Below, piece by piece: positions 18,445 to 28,648 of a stretch of 52,818 nt of DNA. The notes under the pieces were generated by a model. It did not search any database. It saw only the letters and a program-made list of their open reading frames with translations, and had not been told where the DNA came from. Numbering within the stretch: the first letter of the stretch is position 1; each line of letters opens with the position of its first letter. The stretch covers positions 1 through 52,818 of the forward strand of contig JAUMUJ010000012.1 in the NCBI GenBank assembly GCA_030530785.1. Reading direction: 5' to 3'. The translations under genes were made by a program, and so were the position numbers. The stretch is from Moraxella sp. (GTDB lineage Bacteria > Pseudomonadota > Gammaproteobacteria > Pseudomonadales > Moraxellaceae).

Positions 18445-18457
18445 TTCTTAATAAGAA
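18445..18457. promoter_or_regulatory. Palindrome TTCTTAATAAGAA upstream of yceI
   Basis: A 13-bp inverted repeat, extended to 15 bp by flanking T and A, lies 85 bases before the yceI start. It differs by only the central base from the palindrome at 36128-36140 in the nitroreductase/LysR promoter region. The T-N11-A form is typical of LysR-family binding sites; the regulator is inferred. Confidence 0.4.
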
Positions 18458-18542
18458 ATGATGGTTTTTTGAAAATGAGCTTGTTTTTGTGTGTGGAGAT
18501 TGTTAAGATGGACACACTGTTATCAATCCTAAGGATACCCTT

Positions 18543-19115
18543 ATGAAAAAATTCATCGCATTGTCTGCTTTGCTTATGGCAGGCTTGGCTCATTCTGCCA
18601 CTTATGAGATTGACTCTTATCACACCAATGCACGCTTTGCCATTGACCATTTTGCCACCAGTACCAATGTGGGTGGTTTTTATGGGCTGACAGGTGAGCT
18701 TGATTTTGACCGTGTGGCTAAGACGGGTAAGATTGACATCACCATTCCTGTGTCAAGCCTACAAAGTAGCTCGCAGGCGTTTACCGACCACCTAAAAAGT
18801 GCTGACTTATTCCACGCCGAAAAATACCCAGAAATGCGTTTTGTTTCCACCAAATTTAACTACACAGGCACAGCTAAAAACCGTAAATTGTCATCGGTTG
18901 ACGGTAATTTAACCTTGCTTGGACAAACGCATCCAGTTCGCCTAAAAGCCACCAAATTTAACTGCTATCAAAGCCCTATGAAAAAAGCAGAGGTGTGTGG
19001 TGGCGACTTTACCACCACCATTGACCGTACTCGTTGGGGCATGGACTATCTGGTGGCTAACGGCATGGCAAAAAATGTCAAAATTGACATTCAAGTAGAA
19101 GCGGTTAAAAAATAA
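18543..19115 (+). CDS. YceI family periplasmic lipid-binding-like protein
   Basis: A 190-residue exported protein. A signal peptide spans about residues 1-19 with cleavage after AHSA; the mature chain opens with YEIDSYHTNARFAIDHF, the start of the YceI lipocalin-like barrel. The family marks DHLKSADLFHAEKYPEM and the closing RTRWGMDY are present. YceI barrels bind isoprenoid or polyprenyl ligands, and E. coli YceI is base- and osmotically induced. It has its own upstream gap with a palindrome shared with another locus, and a terminator directly after. Confidence 0.9.
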   Translation: MKKFIALSALLMAGLAHSATYEIDSYHTNARFAIDHFATSTNVGGFYGLTGELDFDRVAKTGKIDITIPVSSLQSSSQAFTDHLKSADLFHAEKYPEMRFVSTKFNYTGTAKNRKLSSVDGNLTLLGQTHPVRLKATKFNCYQSPMKKAEVCGGDFTTTIDRTRWGMDYLVANGMAKNVKIDIQVEAVKK

Positions 19116-19126
19116 CCTTATTTTAT

Positions 19127-19152
19127 TAAAACCGTCCCAGTGGGCGGTTTTT
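19127..19152. terminator. Bidirectional terminator between yceI and yjjB
   Basis: AAAACCG pairs with CGGTTTT and inner CCC with GGG, with one bulged T and a 3-base loop. It has a T run on the plus side and an A run on the left, serving both convergent genes. Confidence 0.75.
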
Positions 19153-19613
19153 TAGACAATCGGTTTTTTCCGATAAAACAAAATGCCAGGAATGGACAGA
19201 CCCAACACCAACGCACTGATGACAAAAATCGCTTCAAAAAAGTAAGTCATCATCTGCACAAATAATGCCATGCTAAACCCAAAATAGCCAATTTGTACCA
19301 TGCTGACCATTGCTTTATATGCCACAATACCAGGCATCAGACAAATCACGCTTGGCACGATAAGAGCCTTTGGGGGCAATCCTTTTTTTTGGGCAAAATA
19401 CACGCCCACAAAACTTGCAAGCATTGACCCAAAAAAAGTCGCCACTGCCAAATGAATACCTGATGCAACCATCACCGACTTTGAACCAAAACCCAAAGCG
19501 GTCATAAACAGACACAATCCAACATATCGTAGGGGCAGATTAAACATCAAACACCACCCAAAAGTAATGACGCAGCTTAATAAAATGTCGCCCAACAATC
19601 CCAAAATGACCAT
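19152..19613 (-). CDS. yjjB: YjjB-like subunit of a ThrE-type exporter
   Basis: A 153-residue membrane protein with four to five hydrophobic segments, matching the ThrE_2 (YjjB) half of split threonine/serine exporters; PSVICLMPGIVAYKAMVSMVQ is characteristic. The start at 19613 shares a base with the TGA of the preceding gene (TGATG), so it is translationally coupled. The longer frame to 19673 merely overlaps that gene. In E. coli the YjjPB pair exports succinate; the substrate here may be a small acid or amino acid. Confidence 0.82.
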   Translation of the reverse strand: MVILGLLGDILLSCVITFGWCLMFNLPLRYVGLCLFMTALGFGSKSVMVASGIHLAVATFFGSMLASFVGVYFAQKKGLPPKALIVPSVICLMPGIVAYKAMVSMVQIGYFGFSMALFVQMMTYFFEAIFVISALVLGLSIPGILFYRKKPIV

Positions 19614-20461
19614 CAGTTTAGCCCCCAATGTGGAATTTGTAATAAAATAAGTGCCATAACAATACCTACACATGACGATAAGGTCAGCATGGTGGCAAGC
19701 ATCCAGCGACCCACTCCCATATTCATGTAGCCTTTTAGAATGTCTGATAAGGAGTTAATGATGGGAAAGCCAGGTACAAATAGCAAAATGCTAGATGCCA
19801 CCGCCACATCGGCATTTGTGCCTAGATTTAAAAAATACGCCATTGCTCCTAACATGGTTGCCACAAAAGCACTGATGATGACCACCACAAAGATATTAAA
19901 ATGATGGGCGGACAAAAAAATCCGCATTCGCATGGCACAAAAAGAAGCCACGAGTGTAATCAGTGAAATGTAAACGTTGCCACTGTTAAGATAAGCAAAG
20001 CTGGCACAAGACAGCCCCACAAAAAATGCCATCGTGTTATTGGGGTAGGGGGTGCGGTCTATACCATCAAGGCGTTTTTCTATTTCGGCGATGAGATATT
20101 CATCGGCGGATTTGTTTTGACGGGGGTCGGCTCGTTGGCGTTCTACGTCCAAAACAATGCGTTGGATTTGTACCAAAATGCTCACGTTAATGCCTTGATG
20201 GATGGTATTTCTGGCGGTGGTGATGCATTGACCATGATACAATGTGGTCAGTGTGATGGCGTTAAATGACAAAGCACACTCCACGCCCGACACGCCCAAA
20301 GACAGACCTAAGCGTTTGGTTAGATCCACCACCACCACCGACTCTGCCCCGTACTGCATGAGCAATAAGGCACAACGCACACATACTCGGGTAATGCGTT
20401 GCTGAGCTTCGTGGCTAAGGTAGGGTAGACGGTTTTTGGTGGTCATGGCATGAATGGTCAA
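19613..20461 (-). CDS. yjjP: YjjP-like subunit of a ThrE-type exporter
   Basis: A 282-residue protein of the ThrE/YjjP family. The N-terminal cytoplasmic part is about 120 residues, with RCALLLMQYGAES and SGVECALSFNAITLT; the C-terminal half has about five membrane segments, including FVPGFPIINSLSDILKGY. Partner of the downstream yjjB, to which it is coupled by TGATG. The start may instead be the Met five codons in; neither has a strong ribosome site. A 200-base gap separates it from the divergent pyrG. Confidence 0.85.
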   Translation of the reverse strand: MTIHAMTTKNRLPYLSHEAQQRITRVCVRCALLLMQYGAESVVVVDLTKRLGLSLGVSGVECALSFNAITLTTLYHGQCITTARNTIHQGINVSILVQIQRIVLDVERQRADPRQNKSADEYLIAEIEKRLDGIDRTPYPNNTMAFFVGLSCASFAYLNSGNVYISLITLVASFCAMRMRIFLSAHHFNIFVVVIISAFVATMLGAMAYFLNLGTNADVAVASSILLFVPGFPIINSLSDILKGYMNMGVGRWMLATMLTLSSCVGIVMALILLQIPHWGLN

Positions 20462-20658
20462 TTTTTTGCTTATTTTAAAACGATTTTATCAAAATCACAA
20501 AACCATTTGCGAATTTTTTAACTTGGTGTGGTCATGAGTTGATTTTGGTGGTGTACCCGATATGTGCCATCTTGCAATTTTGGGTAAAAACCGAAAAATT
20601 ACCTTGAACCCCCTATATTTTTTCATCATTTTTTAGTAAAATTCGCTTTTACCAATAA

Positions 20659-22299
<1,641 letters not shown>

Positions 22300-22414
22300 A
22301 GTCAATAGGTGGGGTTTTGCCCTGCCACACGCCTATTGGGATACAAAAATTTACTGAAACTCATTCGGTATTTTGTCAAAATACCCAAATGTGTTTAAAA
22401 CATTTGGAGCTTTT

Positions 22415-22843
22415 ATGAATGCTTATCTCATAAAAATCACCAGTACATTATTGGTTTTGGTTTTGCCCGTGATGGCACAGGCAAATCGGATTGACAGTTC
22501 AGCAGTTTTTAACCAAAACACCAAAGGCTACCCCATTAAAGCAGTCATTGACCAATGGGGTCAGCCTACCAATGTTCAAGGAAGATGGTATCATTGGCAA
22601 GAGTGCTATAATACCGATGTGGTAACCAGTCAATATTCGGGTGGTGGCTCTTGGACATCTTTTCGTGATCAGGTGTGTTGTGTCCAAAAATTTAAAGTAA
22701 AGCAAGGTATGATACAAAAATATGATTATGGTGCATTTTTGAATACAGCATCTGGCAAGAGAAATAGAAGCCCTGTCGGTTCTTACTGTTTTCATCATTT
22801 GGATTATTCAAAGATTCATCAAAATTATCGTAGAGTAGGCTAA
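22415..22843 (+). CDS. Hypothetical secreted protein, 142 residues
   Basis: No family is recognised with confidence. A signal peptide is clear: Lys7, a hydrophobic core to about residue 18, and an AQA cleavage site at 21-23. The mature chain contains [15 protein letters not shown], which recalls the small BamE/OmlA-like fold ('bait' of helix plus GxPT turn), and five cysteines including a CC pair, so disulfides are likely. The ATG at 22415 has a GGAG site; the frame extends 14 codons upstream without signal-peptide character. It stands between pyrG and kdsA, usually adjacent in Moraxellaceae. Confidence 0.6.
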   Translation: MNAYLIKITSTLLVLVLPVMAQANRIDSSAVFNQNTKGYPIKAVIDQWGQPTNVQGRWYHWQECYNTDVVTSQYSGGGSWTSFRDQVCCVQKFKVKQGMIQKYDYGAFLNTASGKRNRSPVGSYCFHHLDYSKIHQNYRRVG

Positions 22844-22862
22844 TATTATAGGATTGATGACA

Positions 22863-23732
22863 ATGATTTCTAAAACAGCACGGTCAATGATTGAATTACT
22901 ATCACCATCAGGAGACATAAAGATTGCCAACGATTTGCCCTTTGTCTTATTCGGTGGTATGAATGTCTTAGAAAGTCGTGATTTAGCATTTGAGATTGCT
23001 AAGACTTATATTGAAATTTGCCAAAAACTAAATATTGGTTATGTTTTTAAGGCAAGTTTTGATAAAGCCAATCGTTCTAGCCTAACTTCATTTCGTGGAC
23101 ATGGACTTGAAAAAGGCGTACAATGGCTTGGCGAGATTAAAGATAAATTTAGCGTGCCGATTATTACTGACATTCATGAGCCATATCAAGCCGAAATGGT
23201 TGCCGAAGTGGCTGATATTTTACAGTTGCCTGCTTTTTTAAGCCGTCAAACCGACCTTGTAGAAGCAATAGCAAAAACAGGCAAAATCATCAACATCAAA
23301 AAAGCCCAATTTCTTGCTCCGCATGAAATGCGACACATCATCAGTAAGTGTCTAGAAGCGGGCAACGATAAGATTATCTTATGTGAGCGTGGTACGTCAT
23401 TTGGTTATAATAATCTTGTGGTGGATATGCTGGGCTTTGACACCATGAAAGCGATGAATGTGCCTGTATTTTTTGACGTAACGCACGCCTTACAAGAGCC
23501 AGGTGGGCGAGCTGACAGTGCAGGCGGTCGCCGTCATCAGATTACCACGCTTGCCCGAGCAGGCATGGCGACAGGATTGGCGGGACTGTTTTTGGAAGCT
23601 CACCCCGACCCTGATAAAGCCAAATGCGATGGTCCTTGTGCGTTAAGATTATCACAATTAGAGCCGTTTTTAACTCAATTAAAACAGCTGGATAACTTGG
23701 TCAAAGGGTTTAAGACGTTGGATACGCATTGA
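22863..23732 (+). CDS. kdsA: 3-deoxy-8-phosphooctulonate synthase KdsA
   Basis: Condenses phosphoenolpyruvate with arabinose-5-phosphate to KDO-8-phosphate for lipid A/core assembly. The 289-residue product matches KdsA throughout: [88 protein letters not shown]. Metal-independent type, as it lacks the Cys near the N-terminus that metal-dependent enzymes use in CGP-like motifs. The start at 22863 has AGGA nine bases upstream; ATG at 22857 is too close to that site. Confidence 0.95.
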   Translation: MISKTARSMIELLSPSGDIKIANDLPFVLFGGMNVLESRDLAFEIAKTYIEICQKLNIGYVFKASFDKANRSSLTSFRGHGLEKGVQWLGEIKDKFSVPIITDIHEPYQAEMVAEVADILQLPAFLSRQTDLVEAIAKTGKIINIKKAQFLAPHEMRHIISKCLEAGNDKIILCERGTSFGYNNLVVDMLGFDTMKAMNVPVFFDVTHALQEPGGRADSAGGRRHQITTLARAGMATGLAGLFLEAHPDPDKAKCDGPCALRLSQLEPFLTQLKQLDNLVKGFKTLDTH

Positions 23733-23754
23733 TTTAAAAATTAAAATCACTAAG

Positions 23755-24369
23755 ATGATAATAAAAAAGCCCCCCTTAATCATTGCTTTATTTGCTGTTG
23801 GTTTTATGATTAAGGCTAATGCCAATAGCCATACTGCTGTTACGGATTATACCACAACCACCGTCATTCGGAGTTTGCGTATTAAAAGCCCTGCATTGAC
23901 CGTAGATGATGTTTTAAACCGTATGGTGGATTTGGCAAATGATGGTAATATTTTAAATCTAAAAAAATCGGCAATCGCTCTTGGTGCTTATGATATTACC
24001 AGTGTGCCATTACGTCCCATCGCTAAGAATGACACTATCAGCTACATTTATCACAATCATGATAATGATTATCCAATAGCGTCTATCACGCACCGCATGA
24101 GTGTGGGGTGGTTTTTGGATATTGAACTTACTCAAGTGCATAAAAGCGTGAACATTGATTTTAAACCACAATTTTGTCCAAGCATTTCACAATTAAAAGA
24201 CAAATTTGGCGATGGTTTTCAATCATGGGAAGTACCAATCTCGCCCGATTTGGTTTCGGGCAAGGGTGGCAGTTACACCACATATCACATCATTACCAAA
24301 AAATATTTGATTTTTATTGAAAATGATGGCTGTCAGTTTAATGTGGTGAGTAAGGCAAAGTTTGGGTAA
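23755..24369 (+). CDS. Hypothetical secreted protein, 204 residues
   Basis: Not recognised. The N-terminus has two lysines, a hydrophobic core and an ANA cleavage site near residue 24, so it is exported. The mature chain starts with a Thr-rich stretch, then a DUF302-like feel: VDDVLNRMVDLANDGNILNLKKSAIALGAYD. Two cysteines (in QFCPSI and DGCQF) could form a disulfide. It lies 22 bases after kdsA on the same strand, and its 3' end converges on the minus-strand lipoprotein array. It is one of the accessory genes separating kdsA from eno. Confidence 0.6.
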   Translation: MIIKKPPLIIALFAVGFMIKANANSHTAVTDYTTTTVIRSLRIKSPALTVDDVLNRMVDLANDGNILNLKKSAIALGAYDITSVPLRPIAKNDTISYIYHNHDNDYPIASITHRMSVGWFLDIELTQVHKSVNIDFKPQFCPSISQLKDKFGDGFQSWEVPISPDLVSGKGGSYTTYHIITKKYLIFIENDGCQFNVVSKAKFG

Positions 24370-24380
24370 TAAAAATAAGC

Positions 24381-24491
24381 AACGCCATTACCCTTAAAAA
24401 TGGCGTGCAGTTCGCTGTTTCTATCTATTCTTGACAGGCGGTCATTACTAATAATGTGGATAATGACACAAAAGCAAAATTTTTTTATCAT
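24381..24491 (-). pseudogene. Frameshifted remnant of a third paralogous lipoprotein gene
   Basis: Bases 24381-24442 match 25268-25330, inside the lipoprotein gene at 24956-25375, at 58 of 63 positions (four substitutions and one deleted base). The ATG at 24491-24489 overlaps the TGA of the preceding lipoprotein gene. If one A is removed from the A run after the ATG, the frame reads a full lipoprotein signal with lipobox VMTAC followed by QE, then a stop caused by the deleted base. In the next frame IDRNSELHAIFKGNG continues the family sequence, after which homology ends. This is a decayed third copy with at least two frameshifts and a lost 3' part. Confidence 0.7.
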
Positions 24492-24922
24492 AAATGGCGA
24501 CAATACTCTGTGGATAAAGTTATCTTGGCTTCATGATTTTCTTGTATGACACAAAAATCATTACCATGTGTACCATAACTGCGTTTTTTTGGGTGCATGC
24601 TCCACAAAGAAATGCTGTACCGCTGAATGGGAACGATGGCTTCCCAATCAGGAAAATTATCTTGATTAAATTCAATACAATGCTCTTGGTTGGGATAATG
24701 CTCCTCAAAGGTGTTTTCATAATACCAATCTTTGGTAATGCCTTGATGATGGGTATGTAGATTAAATTGGTATTTGCCCTTAAAATTTTTGTCTTTGATA
24801 TAAAAACAAGGGTTGCCATTTTGTAGGGTGATGTGCATTTCCCCGTGTTCATGCCTTTTTTTACAGGAAGTGATTGGTAATATTAGTAATAAGCACATCA
24901 CTGTAACTAATTTATGTTTCAT
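24488..24922 (-). CDS. Lipoprotein, paralogue A of a tandem pair
   Basis: A 144-residue lipoprotein: signal peptide with lipobox ITSC (Cys20). The mature part shares most positions of the following blocks with the neighbouring gene at 24956-25375: GEMHITLQNGNPCFYIKD, NFKGKYQFN, EEHYPNQEHCIEF, NFPDWE, YSISLWSMH, THGNDFCV. Four conserved cysteines after the lipid anchor suggest two disulfides in the periplasm. No known family is recognised. It lies 33 bases after paralogue B on the same strand, behind a metallopeptidase-like gene. That placement, and the tandem copies, suggest an immunity- or inhibitor-like role; this is inference. Confidence 0.72.
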   Translation of the reverse strand: MKHKLVTVMCLLLILPITSCKKRHEHGEMHITLQNGNPCFYIKDKNFKGKYQFNLHTHHQGITKDWYYENTFEEHYPNQEHCIEFNQDNFPDWEAIVPIQRYSISLWSMHPKKRSYGTHGNDFCVIQENHEAKITLSTEYCRHL

Positions 24923-24955
24923 GATTAAAATTTTCTAGTAAGAATAATAATATAA

Positions 24956-25375
24956 TCAGGTTTTGGGGCAACCAACTTCTTTGGGTTCAATGAGTTTAGT
25001 GATGCCCTTTTCTTGTTTCACACAAAATCCACCTCCATGACTGCCATAAAAATCTTTGTGTTTACTCCATAAGGATATGGTATAATAAGTGTCAAGTTGC
25101 AGTGTGTTCCAGTAAGGGAAATTGGTTACATTTATGACAATACAATTTTCTTTATTGGGATAATGAACTTCGTAACTGCTTGTGTATGTCCAAATTTTTG
25201 GTTCATGTAAGATTTGTATGTTTAATTCATAATTTCCTTTAAAATTATCATCATCAATATATAGGCAAACGTCATTACCCTTAAAAGTGGCGTGCAGTTC
25301 GCCGTTTTTATCTATTTCTTGACAGGCGGTTATGAATAATGGTGATAAAAATAATAGACAGCCTAAATGTTTCAT
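24956..25375 (-). CDS. Lipoprotein, paralogue B of a tandem pair
   Basis: A 139-residue lipoprotein with lipobox ITAC (Cys18). The mature chain parallels paralogue A: GELHATFKGNDVCLYIDD, NFKGNYELN, EVHYPNKENCIVI, NFPYWN, YTISLWSKH, SHGGGFCV, so the two arose by tandem duplication and have diverged to roughly half identity by eye. The ATG at 25375 has an AAGGAG site nine bases upstream; the open frame further upstream overlaps the metallopeptidase gene. Only 13 bases separate it from the stop of that gene, so they are almost certainly one operon. Confidence 0.72.
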   Translation of the reverse strand: MKHLGCLLFLSPLFITACQEIDKNGELHATFKGNDVCLYIDDDNFKGNYELNIQILHEPKIWTYTSSYEVHYPNKENCIVINVTNFPYWNTLQLDTYYTISLWSKHKDFYGSHGGGFCVKQEKGITKLIEPKEVGCPKT

Positions 25376-25388
25376 AAGTATCATCTCC

Positions 25389-25958
25389 TTAATAACTGGT
25401 GATGATACCACGATGGGCGGGATTGGCAATAAAGGGTTTTAAGATATTAAGTAGCACGTTTTTTTGTGCATCGGTTCTGTTTTTTGGATTGATTTTAAGA
25501 TAACGAATGGCGTAATATTCAGCAATCATGCTGGCTTGCTGTTCAATATTAAACTGTGAAAATTTTTTGTTTTTATCTTGGGCAGACAGACCATAATCAT
25601 AAGCGTCCCATAAAAAATAGCCACCCGTAATGCCGATGGTCAGCCCACAACCTGCCACAGAGATACCCATCGTGCGTTGCCAAACATGAGCCATTTCATG
25701 AATGAATAGGATTTTGTAGTCATTTTCTCTTTGAGAAAAGTCTTTAATTTTATCATATGTGTTGTCAGAAAAATGAATGTCGCCAAAGGGTGTCATGGCA
25801 TTATTGGACAGATTGGGCATTCCCAAAAGCCCGCCCCGTATGATTTTAACCTTACCATAATCAATGCTGTTTTTAAATACCAGCTTTGCCATCGTAATCT
25901 CACCTGTGGTCAGTGAGCGAGATGTGGTCTTACGAATGATGCGTGTCGTGATGCTCAT
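25389..25958 (-). CDS. Small HExxH zinc-metallopeptidase-like protein (possible effector)
   Basis: A 189-residue protein with a zincin motif, His87-Glu88-x-x-His91 in LFIHEMAHVWQ. A candidate third ligand is Glu147 in the helix MIAEYYA, 56 residues later. The N-terminal part AKLVFKNSIDYGKVKI with GGLLGMPNLSNNAMTPFG resembles small proteins that I recall being labelled 'Rhs/type VI-associated' in Acinetobacter. There is no signal peptide; a glycine-rich hydrophobic stretch follows the motif (about 101-116). The ATG at 25958 has an AAAGGA site; the frame extends upstream without support. It is the first gene of an operon with two paralogous lipoprotein genes. A toxin role is inferred from that arrangement. 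Confidence 0.65.
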   Translation of the reverse strand: MSITTRIIRKTTSRSLTTGEITMAKLVFKNSIDYGKVKIIRGGLLGMPNLSNNAMTPFGDIHFSDNTYDKIKDFSQRENDYKILFIHEMAHVWQRTMGISVAGCGLTIGITGGYFLWDAYDYGLSAQDKNKKFSQFNIEQQASMIAEYYAIRYLKINPKNRTDAQKNVLLNILKPFIANPAHRGIITSY

Positions 25959-26071
25959 ACAACTGTCCTTTAAAAAACCAAAGAAAACACCAAATGATGA
26001 GATTATAATAGCATAAAAAATAAACAAATCAGATGCTGTCAAGATAATTATTCGTTGTTATTTTGTAATAA

Positions 26072-27511
<1,440 letters not shown>

Positions 27512-27517
27512 GTCGCC

Positions 27518-27937
27518 ATGAATGTAACGCCTAATACCCACAAAACCATCATCAGCCCTAATTTTTTGGGGCATTTGCTACTCATCATGTTTGGGTTGGG
27601 GGTATTTGTGGCGTTGCAGTATCACTATTGGTATGGTGAATTTGGACATCATGAAGTTACCAAACTCAAAAAAGAAGTTGCCACACAACAACGGATAAAT
27701 GCTGAACAAGCACGCTCAAATGCGGTACTAATGGCAGACATTGCCGATTTAAAGTCGGGACTGGGAGCGGTAGAAGAACACGCACGTTTAAATCTGGGCT
27801 TTATTAAAAAAGGCGAGACTTTTGTGCAATTATCCACCGCCACTACGGCATACAGCACCCACCAAAGTACCATTGGTACGGACAGTACGCCCGCCACCGA
27901 GCCTGTTGATGTGTTTGATGATGTCGGTGTGCCTTAG
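27518..27937 (+). CDS. ftsB: Cell division protein FtsB (DivIC/septum initiator family)
   Basis: A 139-residue bitopic inner-membrane protein. A membrane segment covers about residues 17-35, followed by a periplasmic coiled coil (KLKKEVATQQRINAEQARSNAVLMADIADLKSG, about 46-78) and the conserved EEHARLNLGFIKKGETFVQL. FtsB forms the divisome FtsQBL complex. The C-terminal ~35 residues are a Thr/Ser/Pro-rich tail longer than in E. coli FtsB (103 residues). The position between eno and ispD is the classic one. Confidence 0.88.
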   Translation: MNVTPNTHKTIISPNFLGHLLLIMFGLGVFVALQYHYWYGEFGHHEVTKLKKEVATQQRINAEQARSNAVLMADIADLKSGLGAVEEHARLNLGFIKKGETFVQLSTATTAYSTHQSTIGTDSTPATEPVDVFDDVGVP

Positions 27938-27946
27938 AGTGTCGCC

Positions 27947-28648
27947 ATGCCAAACCCAGTCATTCACGCCTTGGTGGTCAGTGCAGGCACGGGCAGTCGC
28001 TTTGGGGCAGCCGTGCCAAAGCAGTATCTTAAAGTGGCAGATAAAACCGTCCTTGAACATTCGCTTTCACGACTAAATCATCCGTTCATTACCGATTTAA
28101 CGCTTGTGATTGCCCAAAATGATACCATCGCCAAAACTTTAACATTTTGTTTTGATAAACCCATCTATTTTGCTGTCGGTGGGGCAGAGCGATTTTTGTC
28201 GGTGCGTTCGGGCGTGGCAAGCATTCGCCATCGGGGTGGACGTGATGATGATTGGGTGCTGATACATGATGGGGCAAGACCGTGCTTATCCTTTGCTGAT
28301 TTGGATAAGTTAATACAAACCATTTGTCCGCCCTTTGATAAGGTGGGGGCGATTTTAGCGACTCCTGTGGTAGATACTTTAAAATTTGTCCAAGATGGCA
28401 TCATCGCTCATACTGTCAGTCGTGAAAATCTGTATCATGCTCAAACCCCGCAGGTTTTTCGCCTAAAAACCTTAGAGTTCATGTTAGATACTGCCATCAA
28501 TCAGGGCTTTTTGATTACCGATGAAGCCAGTGGCTTTGAGCGGTTGGAGCAAGATGTGGCGGTGGTCATGGGGTCAGCCACTAACATTAAGTTGACTTAT
28601 CCTGATGATTTAAGATTGATTGAGTTGTTGCTTAGGGTGATGCGATGA
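27947..28648 (+). CDS. ispD: 2-C-methyl-D-erythritol 4-phosphate cytidylyltransferase IspD
   Basis: Third step of the MEP isoprenoid pathway, transferring CMP to methylerythritol phosphate. The 233-residue product has the nucleotide loop AGTGSRFGAAVPKQYL (residues 13-28), GGAERFLSVRSGV, LIHDGARP and AQTPQVF, plus the TDEASGFE segment. It starts nine bases after ftsB. The last codons overlap the comEC start in ATGA, coupling the two. ispF is not adjacent. Confidence 0.93.
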   Translation: MPNPVIHALVVSAGTGSRFGAAVPKQYLKVADKTVLEHSLSRLNHPFITDLTLVIAQNDTIAKTLTFCFDKPIYFAVGGAERFLSVRSGVASIRHRGGRDDDWVLIHDGARPCLSFADLDKLIQTICPPFDKVGAILATPVVDTLKFVQDGIIAHTVSRENLYHAQTPQVFRLKTLEFMLDTAINQGFLITDEASGFERLEQDVAVVMGSATNIKLTYPDDLRLIELLLRVMR

